Assembly: GCF_019399895.1 (NCBI RefSeq)
Contig: NC_091880.1
Location: 2,480,001 to 2,544,000 of the forward strand
DNA length: 64,000 nucleotides
DNA from: Cardiocondyla obscurior
Lineage: Eukaryota > Arthropoda > Insecta > Hymenoptera > Formicidae
Reading direction: 5' to 3'
Each line of letters starts with the position of its first letter. The stretch's first letter is position 1. A model generated the notes under the pieces. The model saw only the letters and a list, made by a program, of their open reading frames with translations, ran no database searches and had not been told where the DNA came from. Positions 23,696-36,500 of the stretch are shown piece after piece. Made by a program: the position numbers and the translations under genes.

Positions 23696-25297
23696 ATAGA
23701 AATATCTGTTTAATGACTTGCCACTGTTCTCATTGAATAAATCTTAACCAAAACAGATTACAAAAGGCATATGTATCTAGATACATATGCCAACAATATA
23801 TTCTGTACTATATAATTAAATTATATACATGTATGTACATTAATCCATTCATGGAATAAAGCTAAACGCTTACGTGCGGATTAATTCATTAAATAATTTA
23901 AAATACGTCTGCAAGTCTAAAGAAAGAGAATTTTCTTGGGTCATAAAAAAATCCTAGTTATCATCGCCAAAAATCTAAAGCAAACAATCCACAGTGATAG
24001 GATATCGTGAGGTGTAAATTGCAACGTATGCACGAACGGAATAGTATTGACCTGTCGCGCAAAGTATTACATAAGCTCGACCAACTGATGTCTCGATTGT
24101 TCGGGGTTCTAACTTAGAAATCGCTCTACGTGCCGCCGCGTGTCAAAAGACCAGCTTCCGCTCGCCCGACGACGCGACTTTCTCTAAAAACCCGATCCCG
24201 CTTGACGTTTTCCCGCGAGTTAAAGGCAGACGACATTGCGATCCCATGCCGGTTTTCCGAGAACGAAATTGAGAACCCTATGGCCCGACTTGCTTCTCTT
24301 CTGCGTCTGATACCCCGTTTGAGGTTACCCTGCGAGACTCGAGTTTCGCGACGCGACGAATTTCCTATCGCGATAGCTAAATTCTACAACGATGGTGTAC
24401 TTACAGTTTTGGTGGATACGGGACGAAAAATGCGCAACTCTTACACAGGTACAGTCGCGCAACCAACGTCGCGAGAGACGAGACAGAGAGGGAGGAGAGA
24501 TAGAAAAAGTCGTGCGACCTAGGACGATAGACCCGCATGCGCGGTAACGTTGCGCGAGAACAAGCGCAAGGCCTATTTCTGCACGCCACCGACGCGACGT
24601 TCCGCAACGCGTCTCCCGCGACGCGTTTGCACCTAAATTCCGGCAACTGACCCTTTGAAACGTTTAGACGGCGGTCTAGGCGATCGAAAACTTTACGTCC
24701 AGGCAAAACAATGCGGGAGATGTTTGTATATTGTCGTAAGCGAAAGACAAGTTCTACTTTGATTTGAAAACTTTGAAGTCAGGCTCAACATGTCGAATTA
24801 TTTACACATCGGATCATTTAAATTTGCGTGCATTGCGGTGACTGGATCAAGCTTCCGTCGATCAATTTAAATTAAACAAAATAGACTCGAGAAAGATAAC
24901 GATATTGGTAAAACAGAATTTTTAACAAATTAAGTAATTATTGCCAGAATTAATTATTGCATGTTTCTTTCGAATTTTTATCAAGCTGCTGGTTAAGAAT
25001 TTTTTTATTTTCTACAGGTATAAGATCGGCGTCGTTGAGAAAAAATAATAATAAAATGAGGAAATTACGAGAAACGATGAACGAGATTGTATAATATTTG
25101 TATTATACAATCGTTGCACTGAGCGGAAAACTATGAGAAGCTTGTAGATCCTTCTGTGCGTTTGCGTCGAACTTTCGGTCCAAAAATATACCGGGAGCGT
25201 GGTCACGTTGTGTCCGAAAACAGCACAAATCTCACTACGCACCCTAGTATAACTAAATTGGCAGAGCTTACGCGCGATATTTTTAATAAACTAAGAA
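23696..25297. other. VDAC 5' intron, first exon and shared upstream region
   Basis: Between the coding starts of VDAC (-) and SMYD (+). On the minus strand AAAACT/GTAAGT (exon end at 24405) marks the probable non-coding first exon of VDAC, which begins somewhere in the CpG-rich 24.4-24.7 kb block. A second donor-like CGCAC/GTAAGC near 23877 could be an alternative first exon. The long frames at 24.1-24.7 kb on both strands are explained by the high GC content and have no family resemblance. Confidence 0.5.
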
Positions 25298-25331
25298 TAT
25301 AAAGTGCGGCAAGCCAGTCGTTGGCTCAGTT
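25298..25331 (+). promoter_or_regulatory. TATA/initiator promoter of the SMYD gene
   Basis: TATAAAG at 25298-25304 is followed, at exactly the expected spacing, by the arthropod initiator TCAGTT at 25326-25331. The predicted start at about 25328 gives a leader of about 88 bases before the ATG at 25416. Confidence 0.7.
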
Positions 25332-25415
25332 CAAGCACAGACCTTTAATCAATACGGCATCAGCATCTCATTGAGGAAGGAAGCTGTTTTTCGCCAGCAT
25401 AATTTTCAATCGAAC

Positions 25416-28221
25416 ATGTCTAAAGAATCGGTACGTCAGCTTATACTTGTTACTTGAATCAAATTCTGATCAATTCGATACATTTATTAAAGGATGTTTG
25501 TACTATATATTAAATAACATTTTACATAATTTTATTTAAAAAGAATTAATTATATTCTCAAAATGTTTTAGGAAAGTGGCGCATTCGCATCGCCGGCGTA
25601 TAAAGTGTTACAGAATGATCAGGTTGGCAGGTAGGAAAAAAGAAAGAATGAAATTGATAAATTGTTTAAACTTAAATTAAGATAAAATATGAGATCGTTG
25701 AAATTACTTGAACAGGAAGTATTTTTTTTAATGTGAAACTGCGCGGTGCATTAAGTCGTTCGGAATAAATTAAATATTTCCAGAATCTCATCAAAGTAAT
25801 CAAGTAAATTAATGAATACATGCGATTTACATAATAAAATTGGTAAATCGTCCAAATCCAATAATCTTAATAAATATGTTATTAGAATACGCGTTAAAAT
25901 AATTTAAATATTTAATAAGAAATATTTTATGCAGATACATGGTTGCAAATAGAGAACTGCAGCCTGGCGAAGAAATTGTAACAGAAATGCCCTTTGTCGT
26001 TGGGCCGAAGGCATGTACCTATCCCTTGTGTCTTTCCTGTTACACACCTTGGCCACCTGAACCTGATAACAAACCGTTATGTTCTAAATGTGGATGGCCT
26101 GTTTGCAACCAAGATTGTGAGAATTCTTTGCAACATAAAAATTACGAGTGCCAAGTGAGTAAAGTATATGTTAATTAAAAAGCTTTTTCTATGCCGCTTA
26201 AGATCTCATAGAAAATATAACTGTTTGTTCTCGATATTCTGTTTTAAATATCTGACAATCTATTTTCCTTGACAGGTGTTTGTACAGGCCAACGAGAAGT
26301 TTAATGTGGATGCCGCGCTCGATGCAACTAGCGAAAACGGTGTTCCGCAATTAGAATGCATAACGCCGTTGAGACTATTGTTGGAGTCAGAGAGAAACGT
26401 CGAAAGGTGGAACAAAGAAGTAAAGAATATGGAGGCGCATAATAAGATAAGGTGTAAGAAACCACAGTGGAAGTCAGATCATGTCAACATTGTGGACTAT
26501 CTGAGAAAACGACTTAAACTTGGCAGGTATATTATAATGTCTAAATATAGCGACTAAGATATTTCTCTCATAAAGATACATATAATTTTTTTAAATGAAT
26601 ATTTCTAACACAGATTCTCAGAGGAATACATTCAAACAGCATGTGGAATCTTGGAAATTAACACATTCGAAGTGCGAACGGTGAAAGGGTTCAGCGCACG
26701 TGGTCTTTACCCAATTGTCGCTATGATGAATCACTCGTGTGTCTCGAATACATCTCATAGTATATCTCCAGTTGATTACAGGTAAATCAATTAAAATCGT
26801 TTGAACAAATAACAAAATAAAAGCACAATTCTTTGTAATAATAATATATCACATTACCATCGGAAAAAATTTTAAACGATAATTAAACAGCAGTGATCAT
26901 TTACAGGATGATATTTACTTACCTTACTTGCTATACATTTATGCACAGTCCTGTCTTAATTGATTCATACAATGCGCTCGATTCCCAGGAAATTTCACGC
27001 GGTTTATTATGCTGATGAAGATACGCTCTGTATTAAATGCGAGTAGCAATTATGCGTACGGTTCTTGTATCCACAGGATACGATTGCGTACCACGCTTAA
27101 AATTCCTGCGGACGGTGAACTCTATGCAAGTTACACGCACTCGTTACTTCCGACGATGTTACGAAGAGAGCATCTGCTTGAAGGCAAGCACTTTGCGTGC
27201 GCTTGCTCCCGATGTGCAGATCCTACAGAACTGGGCACCCACATGTCTACCCTGAAATGCAATAAATGCGACAACGGAATCGTTATGCCACTGGATTCCT
27301 TAGGTACTACACCATAATAACTATTAATACTTTCTTATACTTTCTTCAAGTTATATGCAAAGTCAAGTTACGCAATCGATGATATTTTTCAGACTCGGAA
27401 AGTACATGGAAGTGTACGCATTGCGAATTTTCTACCAACGGTCACGCAGTAAAAAAAGTTTTTCAAATTATTCAAGCGGAAGTGGACGCTGCTGAAGCTA
27501 TCAGTGGAGTCGATGGAGCTGATGCGATTCACGAAAGAGAAACCATTATGAAGAAATATCAATCAGTTTTACATCCTCGTCATGCTTTTCTTTCGATGTT
27601 AAGGTACGGAACCCTGCAATTGTTCAATGAAAAATATCTGTAAAATTAGTTTTATTCAAAAGTTAATTTTACGAGCTTAATTTTTATTTATATTATACAT
27701 TCTTGCATACTCTTTTTACGTTATTAAAAAATTTTTAATTGAGAGATGCAATATTTCTTAGGCACTCATTGACTCAAATGTACGGTCGAGTTGACGAGTA
27801 CTTGTTAGACGATTTACCGGATGTTGTATTAGAGCATAAAGTCGATATGTGCCATTTATTGCTTCAAGTTTTAAATGTTGTAGAACCTGGATATAGTCGC
27901 GTAAGAGGTATATCTATAATATTTCTTAAATTTTTTTTTAATTAAAAAAAGATATACGAATAACTTTGTTGCCTTACTTTTTTGGCAGGTATGACGTTAT
28001 ACGAGCTACACGCACCGTTACTATTTTTAGCGAAAGGTCAGTGGAATGCCAATGTCATTGACGAGGCTAGATTAAAGACCAAAATGATAGAAGCGGCAAA
28101 TATTTTAAAAGAGGCTGCTACGATATTATGCTTAGAACCATCAGAGACGTCTGAAGGCCAAATAGGACTTGTAGCGAAAGAGTCTCTAGTTCAATTGGAA
28201 CAATCTATAAATGATTTATAA
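25416..28221 (+). CDS. SET and MYND domain-containing protein, SmydA-8-like
   Basis: Arthropod SMYD-type protein, expected to be a protein-lysine methyltransferase or a SET-fold regulator; substrate unknown. Exons: 25416-25430 (MSKES), 25572-25630, 25935-26154, 26276-26526, 26614-26781, 27077-27303, 27393-27603, 27762-27907, 27989-28221; phases consistent; 509 residues. The SET N-part (YMVANRELQPGEEIVTEMPF) is followed by a zinc-binding CxxC series (CLSC, CSKC, CNQDC, ending YEC; MYND-like), the SET core NHSC motif (MMNHSCVSNTSHS), the ELYASYTHSLL segment, and the post-SET Cys cluster (FACACSRC, CNKC, CTHC). An alpha-helical C-terminal region completes it. The order matches insect SmydA proteins. 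It is tail to tail with ZZZ3, with stops only 110 bases apart. Confidence 0.92.
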
Positions 28222-28331
28222 GAGTTATAGTAAATATCTGTTGTAAAATCTTAAGAAACGAATAGAATTCTTTATAATATATATATATATATCTTTTTTG
28301 TTGAATTTTATTTATAATATTTTTATTTAAG

Positions 28332-29778
28332 TTATTCGGGAAGGAAATTTGGATCAAGATAATTGTAGGAGGAATTACAAAAATTTTGTGGAAAATAATC
28401 CAGGTCATAACTTTTAGTACCTGACGGTGGTTTTATGGCAATTAATCTGTGAGATGGATCATGTGAGGGATTTTCTACTTCTAATTGTTCTACTGCACAA
28501 TCACCACATAGATCAATTCCAATAAGACATTCTGCACAATGCCATCTAGTACCTTTTAAAGGTTCCTCACCACATACTGTACACTGTTGGAAAAATAATT
28601 AATAAACAATAATTTTACGATATATAATATCACAACTATAAAAAAAAAAAAATAACACATACTTTATATCCGACATGTTTATATGTAGGAGAATTTTGTT
28701 CTTTTTCAGCTTTTACTTGGCGCAATAAATTGATTTGTCTTAATTCAAAATTATCATCACTTCCTCCATTTGTTATATCGTCCTCCTAAAAAAAATATAA
28801 TATTAATAATCTTTAATTTTTAACATTAAAAAAAAAAAAAAAAAAACAGTAACATGCACTTACAGATTCTTCTACTATAGATTGTTCCTTACTTTCATCT
28901 GAGAAAGTAAAAGAAGTATCTTGATGTGGAAAGAAAGTTGAACGTTTAAATAAAAAATGATTGTAGCGATATTTATTTAAACTTCGCTTAAAATCTACTT
29001 TTATTTTAGGACCTCTGCCTGGTACTGGTAAGCCTGCCTTTGAAAGCTTAATAAAATACTTTTGTACTCTACTGGACACTTGTTTAGGTGTTCGATTTCC
29101 TACAAAAAAAAAAGAAAAAAAACAGTTACAATATTTTATTTACAAAAAAATATATTACAACATATTACTAGCATACCTAATGCATTTGCTATCTTAGTCC
29201 AACGTTTCATTTCTATTTCTTCTGGTGGATACACTGTTAAAAGTTCTTCAAGTCTTCTTTGTTCCTCCATTGTCCACAACTGATTGAAAGTTTCAGGTTT
29301 AGTTTCATCAAAAGCACGACCTCTCACTAAAATCTTAAAAAGAAAAAAAATTTATTACAAAATTTATAACTAAATATACCTTAATATGTACCTTTCCATT
29401 TTCCTCTTCGGTTTTTGACTGTAATTTAGGCAATATATGTCCTTGTCGAGTTTGTGGCTTCATACGTATATCTGACAATGGAATATTGTACTGGGACCAG
29501 TCAACATAAGGAATCTCTGCAATTTTTTGTGGACCAGGTAGCTCTGGTAAATCACCGTTTTGCAATTTTGCGACGAATGATATCGGATCATTTAACGCCT
29601 CGGCGCGCACAGACATAAGTTTGTCTAAATCCTCTATAGCTTTAACTCTCTGAGCCTCGAGAATAACTATTGTTTTCAAGAAAGCATGGTAATCTTTATT
29701 ACCTTTCAGTGCCAAGTGATCGGATTCGAAATAGAATTCGTTCTCTTCGTTAAAAAATGTCGTTTCTTCATCATTCAT
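28332..29778 (-). CDS. ZZZ3: ZZ-type zinc finger-containing protein 3 (Myb/SANT plus ZZ)
   Basis: ZZZ3 is a histone-reader subunit of the ATAC acetyltransferase complex, acting in the nucleus. Exons on the minus strand: 29392-29778, 29177-29333, 28864-29099, 28663-28785, 28332-28583 (TAA at 28332-28334); phases 0, 1, 0, 0; 384 residues. A Myb/SANT domain (about residues 147-200) shows LWTMEEQRRLEELL, KRWTKIANALGNRT and VSSRVQKYFIKL. The C-terminal ZZ zinc finger (about residues 302-350) shows CTVCGEEPLKGTRWHC, CLIGIDLCGDC and the closing DPSHRL histidine. The chosen ATG (MNDEETTFF) follows an in-frame TTG and no earlier ATG. AATAAA on the minus strand at 28327-28322, right after the stop, predicts a very short 3' UTR. 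The gene is head to head with the mannosidase gene. Confidence 0.93.
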
Positions 29779-30470
29779 TTTCAATTTGTTCAATCAAAAT
29801 GTAAAAAACAACAAACAGAAAAACATACTTGTGCGAATCTGTAAATTGGTAGACGATTAAATTAGCCTAGAATTAGAAACATTTAAGAAAAACATTTCTT
29901 GTGCCATGAAGCATGCAATGTTTAAGAGGGAAAACTGACTCAGTATTTCGCGACTGTTATCAACCAATAAGAACACAGAATTAAATCCAATATTTATGCG
30001 ACAACTAGAAAAATTAAACAAAAAAATAATAAAACAATGTATAAACTAATATAATTAACGCAAAAAATATTTAAAAAAGAAAGTTTGTGTTAATCAATAA
30101 TTCGCTTTAACCTAGTAGAAGCAGTTGTAGTTGTAGTAGTTTATATTATATTTTTATTTCAATTTTATATACCTATGTATATGAAATTTTTAATAATTTT
30201 TGTACATCTAAATGTCGTCGCCGATTAAATAAACGACCCACGGTCGGGGTTTTTTGCAAATACCGCATAAAGTATTCGGGCGCCGAAGTTTATTATTGTT
30301 AAACTTTATAACCGGGAATGTCGGCAGTTCCGCGCGAAAAAAATTAACTAACAATCCGCGCGTGTATTTACGAGTGACCTAGTAGATGTTGTGTCCAATT
30401 GAACTGTGGTCAAGTGCACCGCCACCATCCATATCACATTGGGGGATTGAAGTACGAGGTCCGTTAACGG
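29779..30470. other. Divergent ZZZ3 / alpha-mannosidase promoter region
   Basis: About 740 bases separate the two start codons. The mannosidase side carries a TATA box; no TATA was found for ZZZ3, which probably uses a dispersed promoter. The rest is AT-rich with no coding signal. Confidence 0.5.
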
Positions 30471-30505
30471 TATAAATATAGGACGTTAGCGTCAATGATC
30501 TCATT
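30471..30505 (+). promoter_or_regulatory. TATA/initiator promoter of alpha-mannosidase
   Basis: TATAAATA at 30471-30478 with TCATTA at about 30501, about 30 bases downstream. This predicts a leader of less than 20 bases before the ATG at 30521, or about 45 before the second in-frame ATG at 30548. The short first leader may favour the second ATG. Confidence 0.6.
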
Positions 30506-30520
30506 AGTCACATACGTTGC

Positions 30521-33500
30521 ATGTTGGAAGAAGCAACGATCCTCGCTATGTTACGATACAAACTTTTGCTTCTCCTTCTATCACTGACATTCGCACAATT
30601 TCTCTCTCTCGGCGATGCGGCACGAATACCACTTACCACAGACACAGAGGCCACCAAAAAGTGCGATTATGAGGTAAACAAATTAATTTCCTAATTAATG
30701 TGTCAATCAATTAGAAATGCAACACAAGTCGCAATATTGTTTCTTCATATTTATTCCCGATGTTTTATCTCTAGACAAGCCTGTTCTGCAATAATAAAAA
30801 TTATTTTTAATACAGATTAATTTAATGTATTGGATATATTATAAAATAAGAGAAATAATTAAAATTACTAGAAAGGATGAATACAATTAATGTAATTGAT
30901 TAATTTTAGGCATGCCATCCAGTAAACCCAAAGAAACTTAATATTCATTTGGTCCCACATACTCATGATGATGTTGGCTGGTTAAAGACTGTGGATCAAT
31001 ATTATTTTGGAAGTAAGTCAGTATAAAATTTTTCAAATAAAAAATTAAATATACTTTTAAAGAGATATATTACAAATTTGTTTAATTATAGCCCCATGTA
31101 TTGTTTTAAATTTTCTTTATATTTATATATATTATTATTTTTTTTTTTTTTATTATTTCTTTAAAAATGTGTAATAAAAACAATTTCTATTGTTTAGGTC
31201 ACTCTAAAATCCAAAAGGCTGGTGTGCAGTATATTCTTGACAGTGTCATTAAATCATTACTAGCTGATCCAAATAGAAGGTAATTATTATAAATTTAATA
31301 TCTTTGGCGTAAACATGAGATAAAGATTTACATAAACACATTCAAAGTTCATTATCACAAATAAACAGATATGTAACGGTACAGATCATGTTATTGTGTG
31401 ATAAGTTATGTTATCAATAACTGGTAAAAATCTTATCAATTATTTTTTAACATTTACAAAACTTTGATAAATATAAATTATATATTATTCAATATTTTTC
31501 ACAGATTTATTTATGTGGAAACCGCTTACTTGTGGAAATGGTGGTTACGACAAGATGAAAAAGTACGTGCTGACGTTAAAATGCTAATCAATGAAGGGCG
31601 ATTAGAAATCATTGGAGGTGCATGGAGCATGAATGACGAAGCATGCACGCACTATCATTCAATAGTGGACCAATTTACATGGGGATTTAGGTACACATCT
31701 GCTTAATAAATACATGTTCTTTTCTAAATACGTTTTGTATAAATTTTAATTTACCATCATAATTTATGTATCGCTGATTATTAATCTGTAGGCGACTCAA
31801 CGACACGTTTGGAAGCTGTGCCAGACCACATATTGGATGGCAAATAGATCCCTTTGGTCATTCAAAAGAACAAGCTTCTTTATTTGCGCAAATGGGCTTT
31901 GATGGAATGTTGTTTGGTCGTTTGGATTATCAAGATAAAGCTAAGAGATTAGAAGACCAAACGATGGAATTTATTTGGAAAGGCAGTCCAAATTTAGGTA
32001 AGAAAATATTTTTGACAAAAATGAGGATTATTAAAGTTGCTATACATGCACAAAGTTGATTTTTTAATCTACGTTATTATTTCAGGAAAGAAGGCGGATT
32101 TATTTACAACTGCGATGTATAACGGTTATAGTCCACCACCAGGATTTTGTTTCGATGTTTTATGTGACGATGAACCAATGATTGATGATCCTGATAGCCC
32201 CGATTCTAACATCAACGAAAGGGTACGTAGACGTTATAACTAAATATGATAAATCCGGTGATATAAAGGTCTTCAACGATAAATGAACAAATTAACGAGA
32301 TGTAAAATATTAAATCGAGCTTAGATTAGTACCAATCATATTTTGTTTTATTTACAAGATAATAATAAGATTAAAAAAAATGTTTTACAATACTAAGTTT
32401 TCAAATTTAATTGGAAATTTTTCTCATTTAAATTTTGAATGAAGCATAATATAATCTGAAAACTTGTAATCATAATTTTATAATGTTGCTCGATATATTT
32501 AATTTGAGCGAGAGTCGTAATCTTCGCGATATGTTTCTGTGCTAGATCGACGATTTTCTGAGATACGCGATTACGCAACGTAATTATTACCGCACAAATC
32601 ATATCATATTAACAATGGGAGGAGACTTTACTTATCAGCATGCGGAAATGTACTTCATGAATCTGGATAAGCTGATAAGGTATTAACGTACAAAATTTAA
32701 ATTTCGTAACTCATGTTTTTTTGAAATATATCCGATGTTTACGAGCTTGCATAAAAAGTTATTGTTGCTTCGCAAAATATAAAGGGTAGAAGTTATATTT
32801 TTAACATTGCGAGTGACGATATATGCCGTCTTCATGCTATGGTAAGTAAAAATTGTACGCTACGCAGGTGGAACAGTTCCTGGCGTACGCTCATATTCAA
32901 GCACGTGCCTACAAAACTAATAACATTATTTTCACTATGGGTGAGGACTTTCATTATCAACAATCTGAGATGGTGTTTGGTAACTTAGATAAACTGCTCA
33001 GGTAAAATTAGCTTTAGAAAATTATTTTGCTAAATTTTGACATTTTAATTTAACGATTAATAATAAATTTTTCTAATATTTTAATATAAAAAAAATTAAA
33101 ATTAACATAAAATAGACTTTTAAGTTTTTTTATTTTTTTTTTTTTTTTTTTTTTTTTTATTTGTTTTTAAAGTTTAATTTTGGTTTAATATTGTTATCCT
33201 TACATATAGATCCTGCGATGCTAAAAATTTAGCAAAATTTATAAAAATTAAAAATAATATAAGGCTATTTGCTCATGTTGTTGCTTGCTGTTGCAGCATA
33301 TCAAGTCAGCCAAACGAGAGAACGTGCGACCAGCTGTAACAAGAAGCAGCCTTCCTTGGAGCTGATATTTCTCCATTTTTTTTTTCACCTTTACCGAGCA
33401 AGCATGACTAACGAAGAGGTTCTTCGAGATCTCTCGGTGACGAGACTTGGGCCAAAACGTTCAAGAAGTAACGGGATTGTACGTTGAGCAAGCTGTCCGA

Positions 33501-36500
33501 GAGATCCGAGTTATGGTATTGCCTGCGTCATCTTTGGCTAACAGCAGGAAGCTCGAGCTGCTTACTCTATTTTATCATCGAGTAATATGCAACTTGAATT
33601 ATACTCATTTTTCTAAGTTATTATGCTCTCACGGCATCAAGTGAGCCAAATGCCAAACGAGAAAACGTGCGACCAGCTGAGCTTACAAGGAACGGCCTTC
33701 CTCGGCGCCGATATTTCTCCATTTTTTCACCTTTACAGGGCAAACATGTTGGACGAAGAGGTCCCTCGAGATCTCTTGATGGCGAGACTCTGAACTAAAG
33801 CGTTCGAGAAGTAACAGAAGTGCACGTTGAGCGAGGTGTTGCTAGCGGTGCCTTGATTTCAATTCCCTTCCTCGGCGTGCAATCCTGTTACCTCTCGAAC
33901 GCTTTAGTCCGAGTTTCGCCACCGAGAAGTCTCGAGTGACTTCTTTGTTCGTCATGTTTTCCCGGTCAAATTGAAAAAATCGAGAAATATTGGCGCCGAG
34001 GAAGACTGTTTCTTGTAATTCAGCTGGCCGAACGTTCTCTCGTTTGGATCACTTGATGCCGCGAGAGCATGCGAGAGTAATAACTTTTAAAAAAATGAAT
34101 GTAATCCAAACTGAATATTATTCGGTAGTACGCCAGACTCTGTAGCTCGAACTTACCGCTGTCGATCGAGAATGGTGCTAGCGGCACCTTGATTTCAACC
34201 GCCTTGCTCAACGTGCACTCCTGTTTTTTCCTGAACGTTTTAGTCAGAGTCTCGCCACCGAGAGATCTCGAACGATCTCTTCGTTCGTCATGTTTGCCCG
34301 GTAAAGGTGAAAAAATCGAGAAATATCGACGCCGAGGAAGGCTGTTCCTTGTAGGTCGCTGATCGTTCTGTCGTTTGGTTCACTTGATACCGCGAGAATA
34401 ATATCTTAAAAAAATAATCATAATTCGAGTTGCATGCTACGCGATGGTAAAATAAAACGTGCAGCTGGAGTTACTCGCTGCTGATAAAGAACGACGCTGA
34501 TAGTGAGTGTAACGTCAAATGTCATTCCGCTTCTACGTCGACATGCACTCTTGTTACTTGACGAACGTTTTAGTTCAAGTCTCGTCTATGAGAAATCTCG
34601 GAATTGATGCTCGAGAATTTATATAATATAATTCAGTCTGTTTAAATATTGATTTAGTCTTAACAGAACAATTATTTTTTTAGATATACAAATGAGCGAA
34701 ATGGTTCTACAGTGAACGTAATTTATTCGACGCCTTCGTGCTATTTAAAAGCCCTAAATGATTTGAAAGTTCAATGGCCTACCAAGAGCGACGACTTCTT
34801 TCCATATGCGAGTGATCCTCATTCTTACTGGACCGGCTATTTCTCATCAAGACCAACTTTGAAGTACTTTGAGCGTGAGGGAAACAATTTGTTGCAAGTA
34901 AGGACAGTATAAGATAACAATTCATAATATTTAAATTCCAGTTACGAATCGTACTTTTAAAACAAATATTATTATCTATTTTTAGGTAAGCAAGCAACTT
35001 ATTGCTTTGACAAATCTGAAAAATTACGACAAGCCTCTGGAACATTTCCGTGAAGCAATGGGAGTGATGCAGCATCATGATGCTGTTACAGGCACTGAGA
35101 AACAATTAGTCGCGGAAGATTATGCTCGTATATTGTACGAGAGTATGGATTATGCTGGAGATATAATTTCAAAAGCTATAGGGTAATTTTTACCGAAACC
35201 TGTTTTTAATTTTACATTTAAAATAAGAATAATTATGTAAAGAAATGTGTTCTCACATATAAATCTTTATATAATATTCTCTCTATAATTTTCTACGTAA
35301 TTTAATATAAAACTTAAAAATTATTCTAATTTTTTTTACTGATGTTTATAATGTAGATTATGGTCGGGAATGGCAGATAATACGGCGGCGTCTTTTAAGA
35401 TCTTTACGTGTTTGGAATTAAACATTAGCTCGTGTGCGTTTTCCGAAAAAAATGACACGTTTATGGTTCTAGTATACAATCCTCTAAGCAGGCCTGTTTC
35501 CACCTATGTTCGCGTTCCTGTTCAAGGAAATTCTTATGCAGCTCGATCATTGACCGATGGTACGTATACGATTTTAAAATATCAAAGCTTAAAATAATGC
35601 GAAACGTACGAATTTAAAAATCACAGGCAATTTTTATTATAATTTTCACGATATATAATGTTACTTTTTGGGGTTGAAGGATTATACCCAGTTATGCAAA
35701 TTGTACCGATTCCTGAAGCAGTTCGAAATATCACAGGAAGAAAGAGCAAAGCTACAAACGAAATCGTCTTTCGTGCTTCAAATATCCCCCCTCTTGGTAT
35801 TTTAGCTTATGCCATTGCCAAAAAGACGCAAGAAAATATTGTTCAACAATCTCAATCAGCCAAGTCTATAAGTAATGAGGTAAATTCATATAAATTTATA
35901 ATATAAGATAAAATTTAAAAATAATTTTCTGATTTTAATAATTAAAACATTTTTTTTTCAATTTTAACAATACTAAAAATTAGTCTTTGAGACGTAAGGC
36001 AAAGTCAAATAATAAATGTGTAATTTTCAGATGTATAATGTATCCATTGAGACCAATGGTGACATAAAAGTTCTCTGGAACCAGCAGAACATTAGTGTCG
36101 TACAATCTTTTCAGTATTACATAGGAGCAGAGGGTAATAATAAAGTCTTCGTTAATAGGTCTTCTGGAGCATATATCTTTAGACCTAAAGAAACAGCGGC
36201 TAGGAATTTTGCATACATCGGTTCATATAGAATATACGAAGGTCTCTAAAATACATTAAGTCTATTTTATTCTAAATAAGATATGCATACTAAACACGTA
36301 CTAAAATTCGTTTTTTATAGGCCCTATTGTGAAAGAACTCCATCATACAATAAATGACTGGGTCAGTCAAGTAGTTCGACTTTATGCAGAAGAAGATTAT
36401 ATCGAATTTGATTGGCTTGTTGGACCAATACCTGTCAAGTATTATCAATTTTTATTGACAGAATATTTAATTTATATCACGCAATGCAAATCTTTAAAAT

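Noticed and set aside
24130..24706. Frames of 130 and 101 codons on opposite strands upstream of VDAC
   Set aside because: Overlap the likely non-coding first exon of VDAC; Arg/Ser-rich chance translations.
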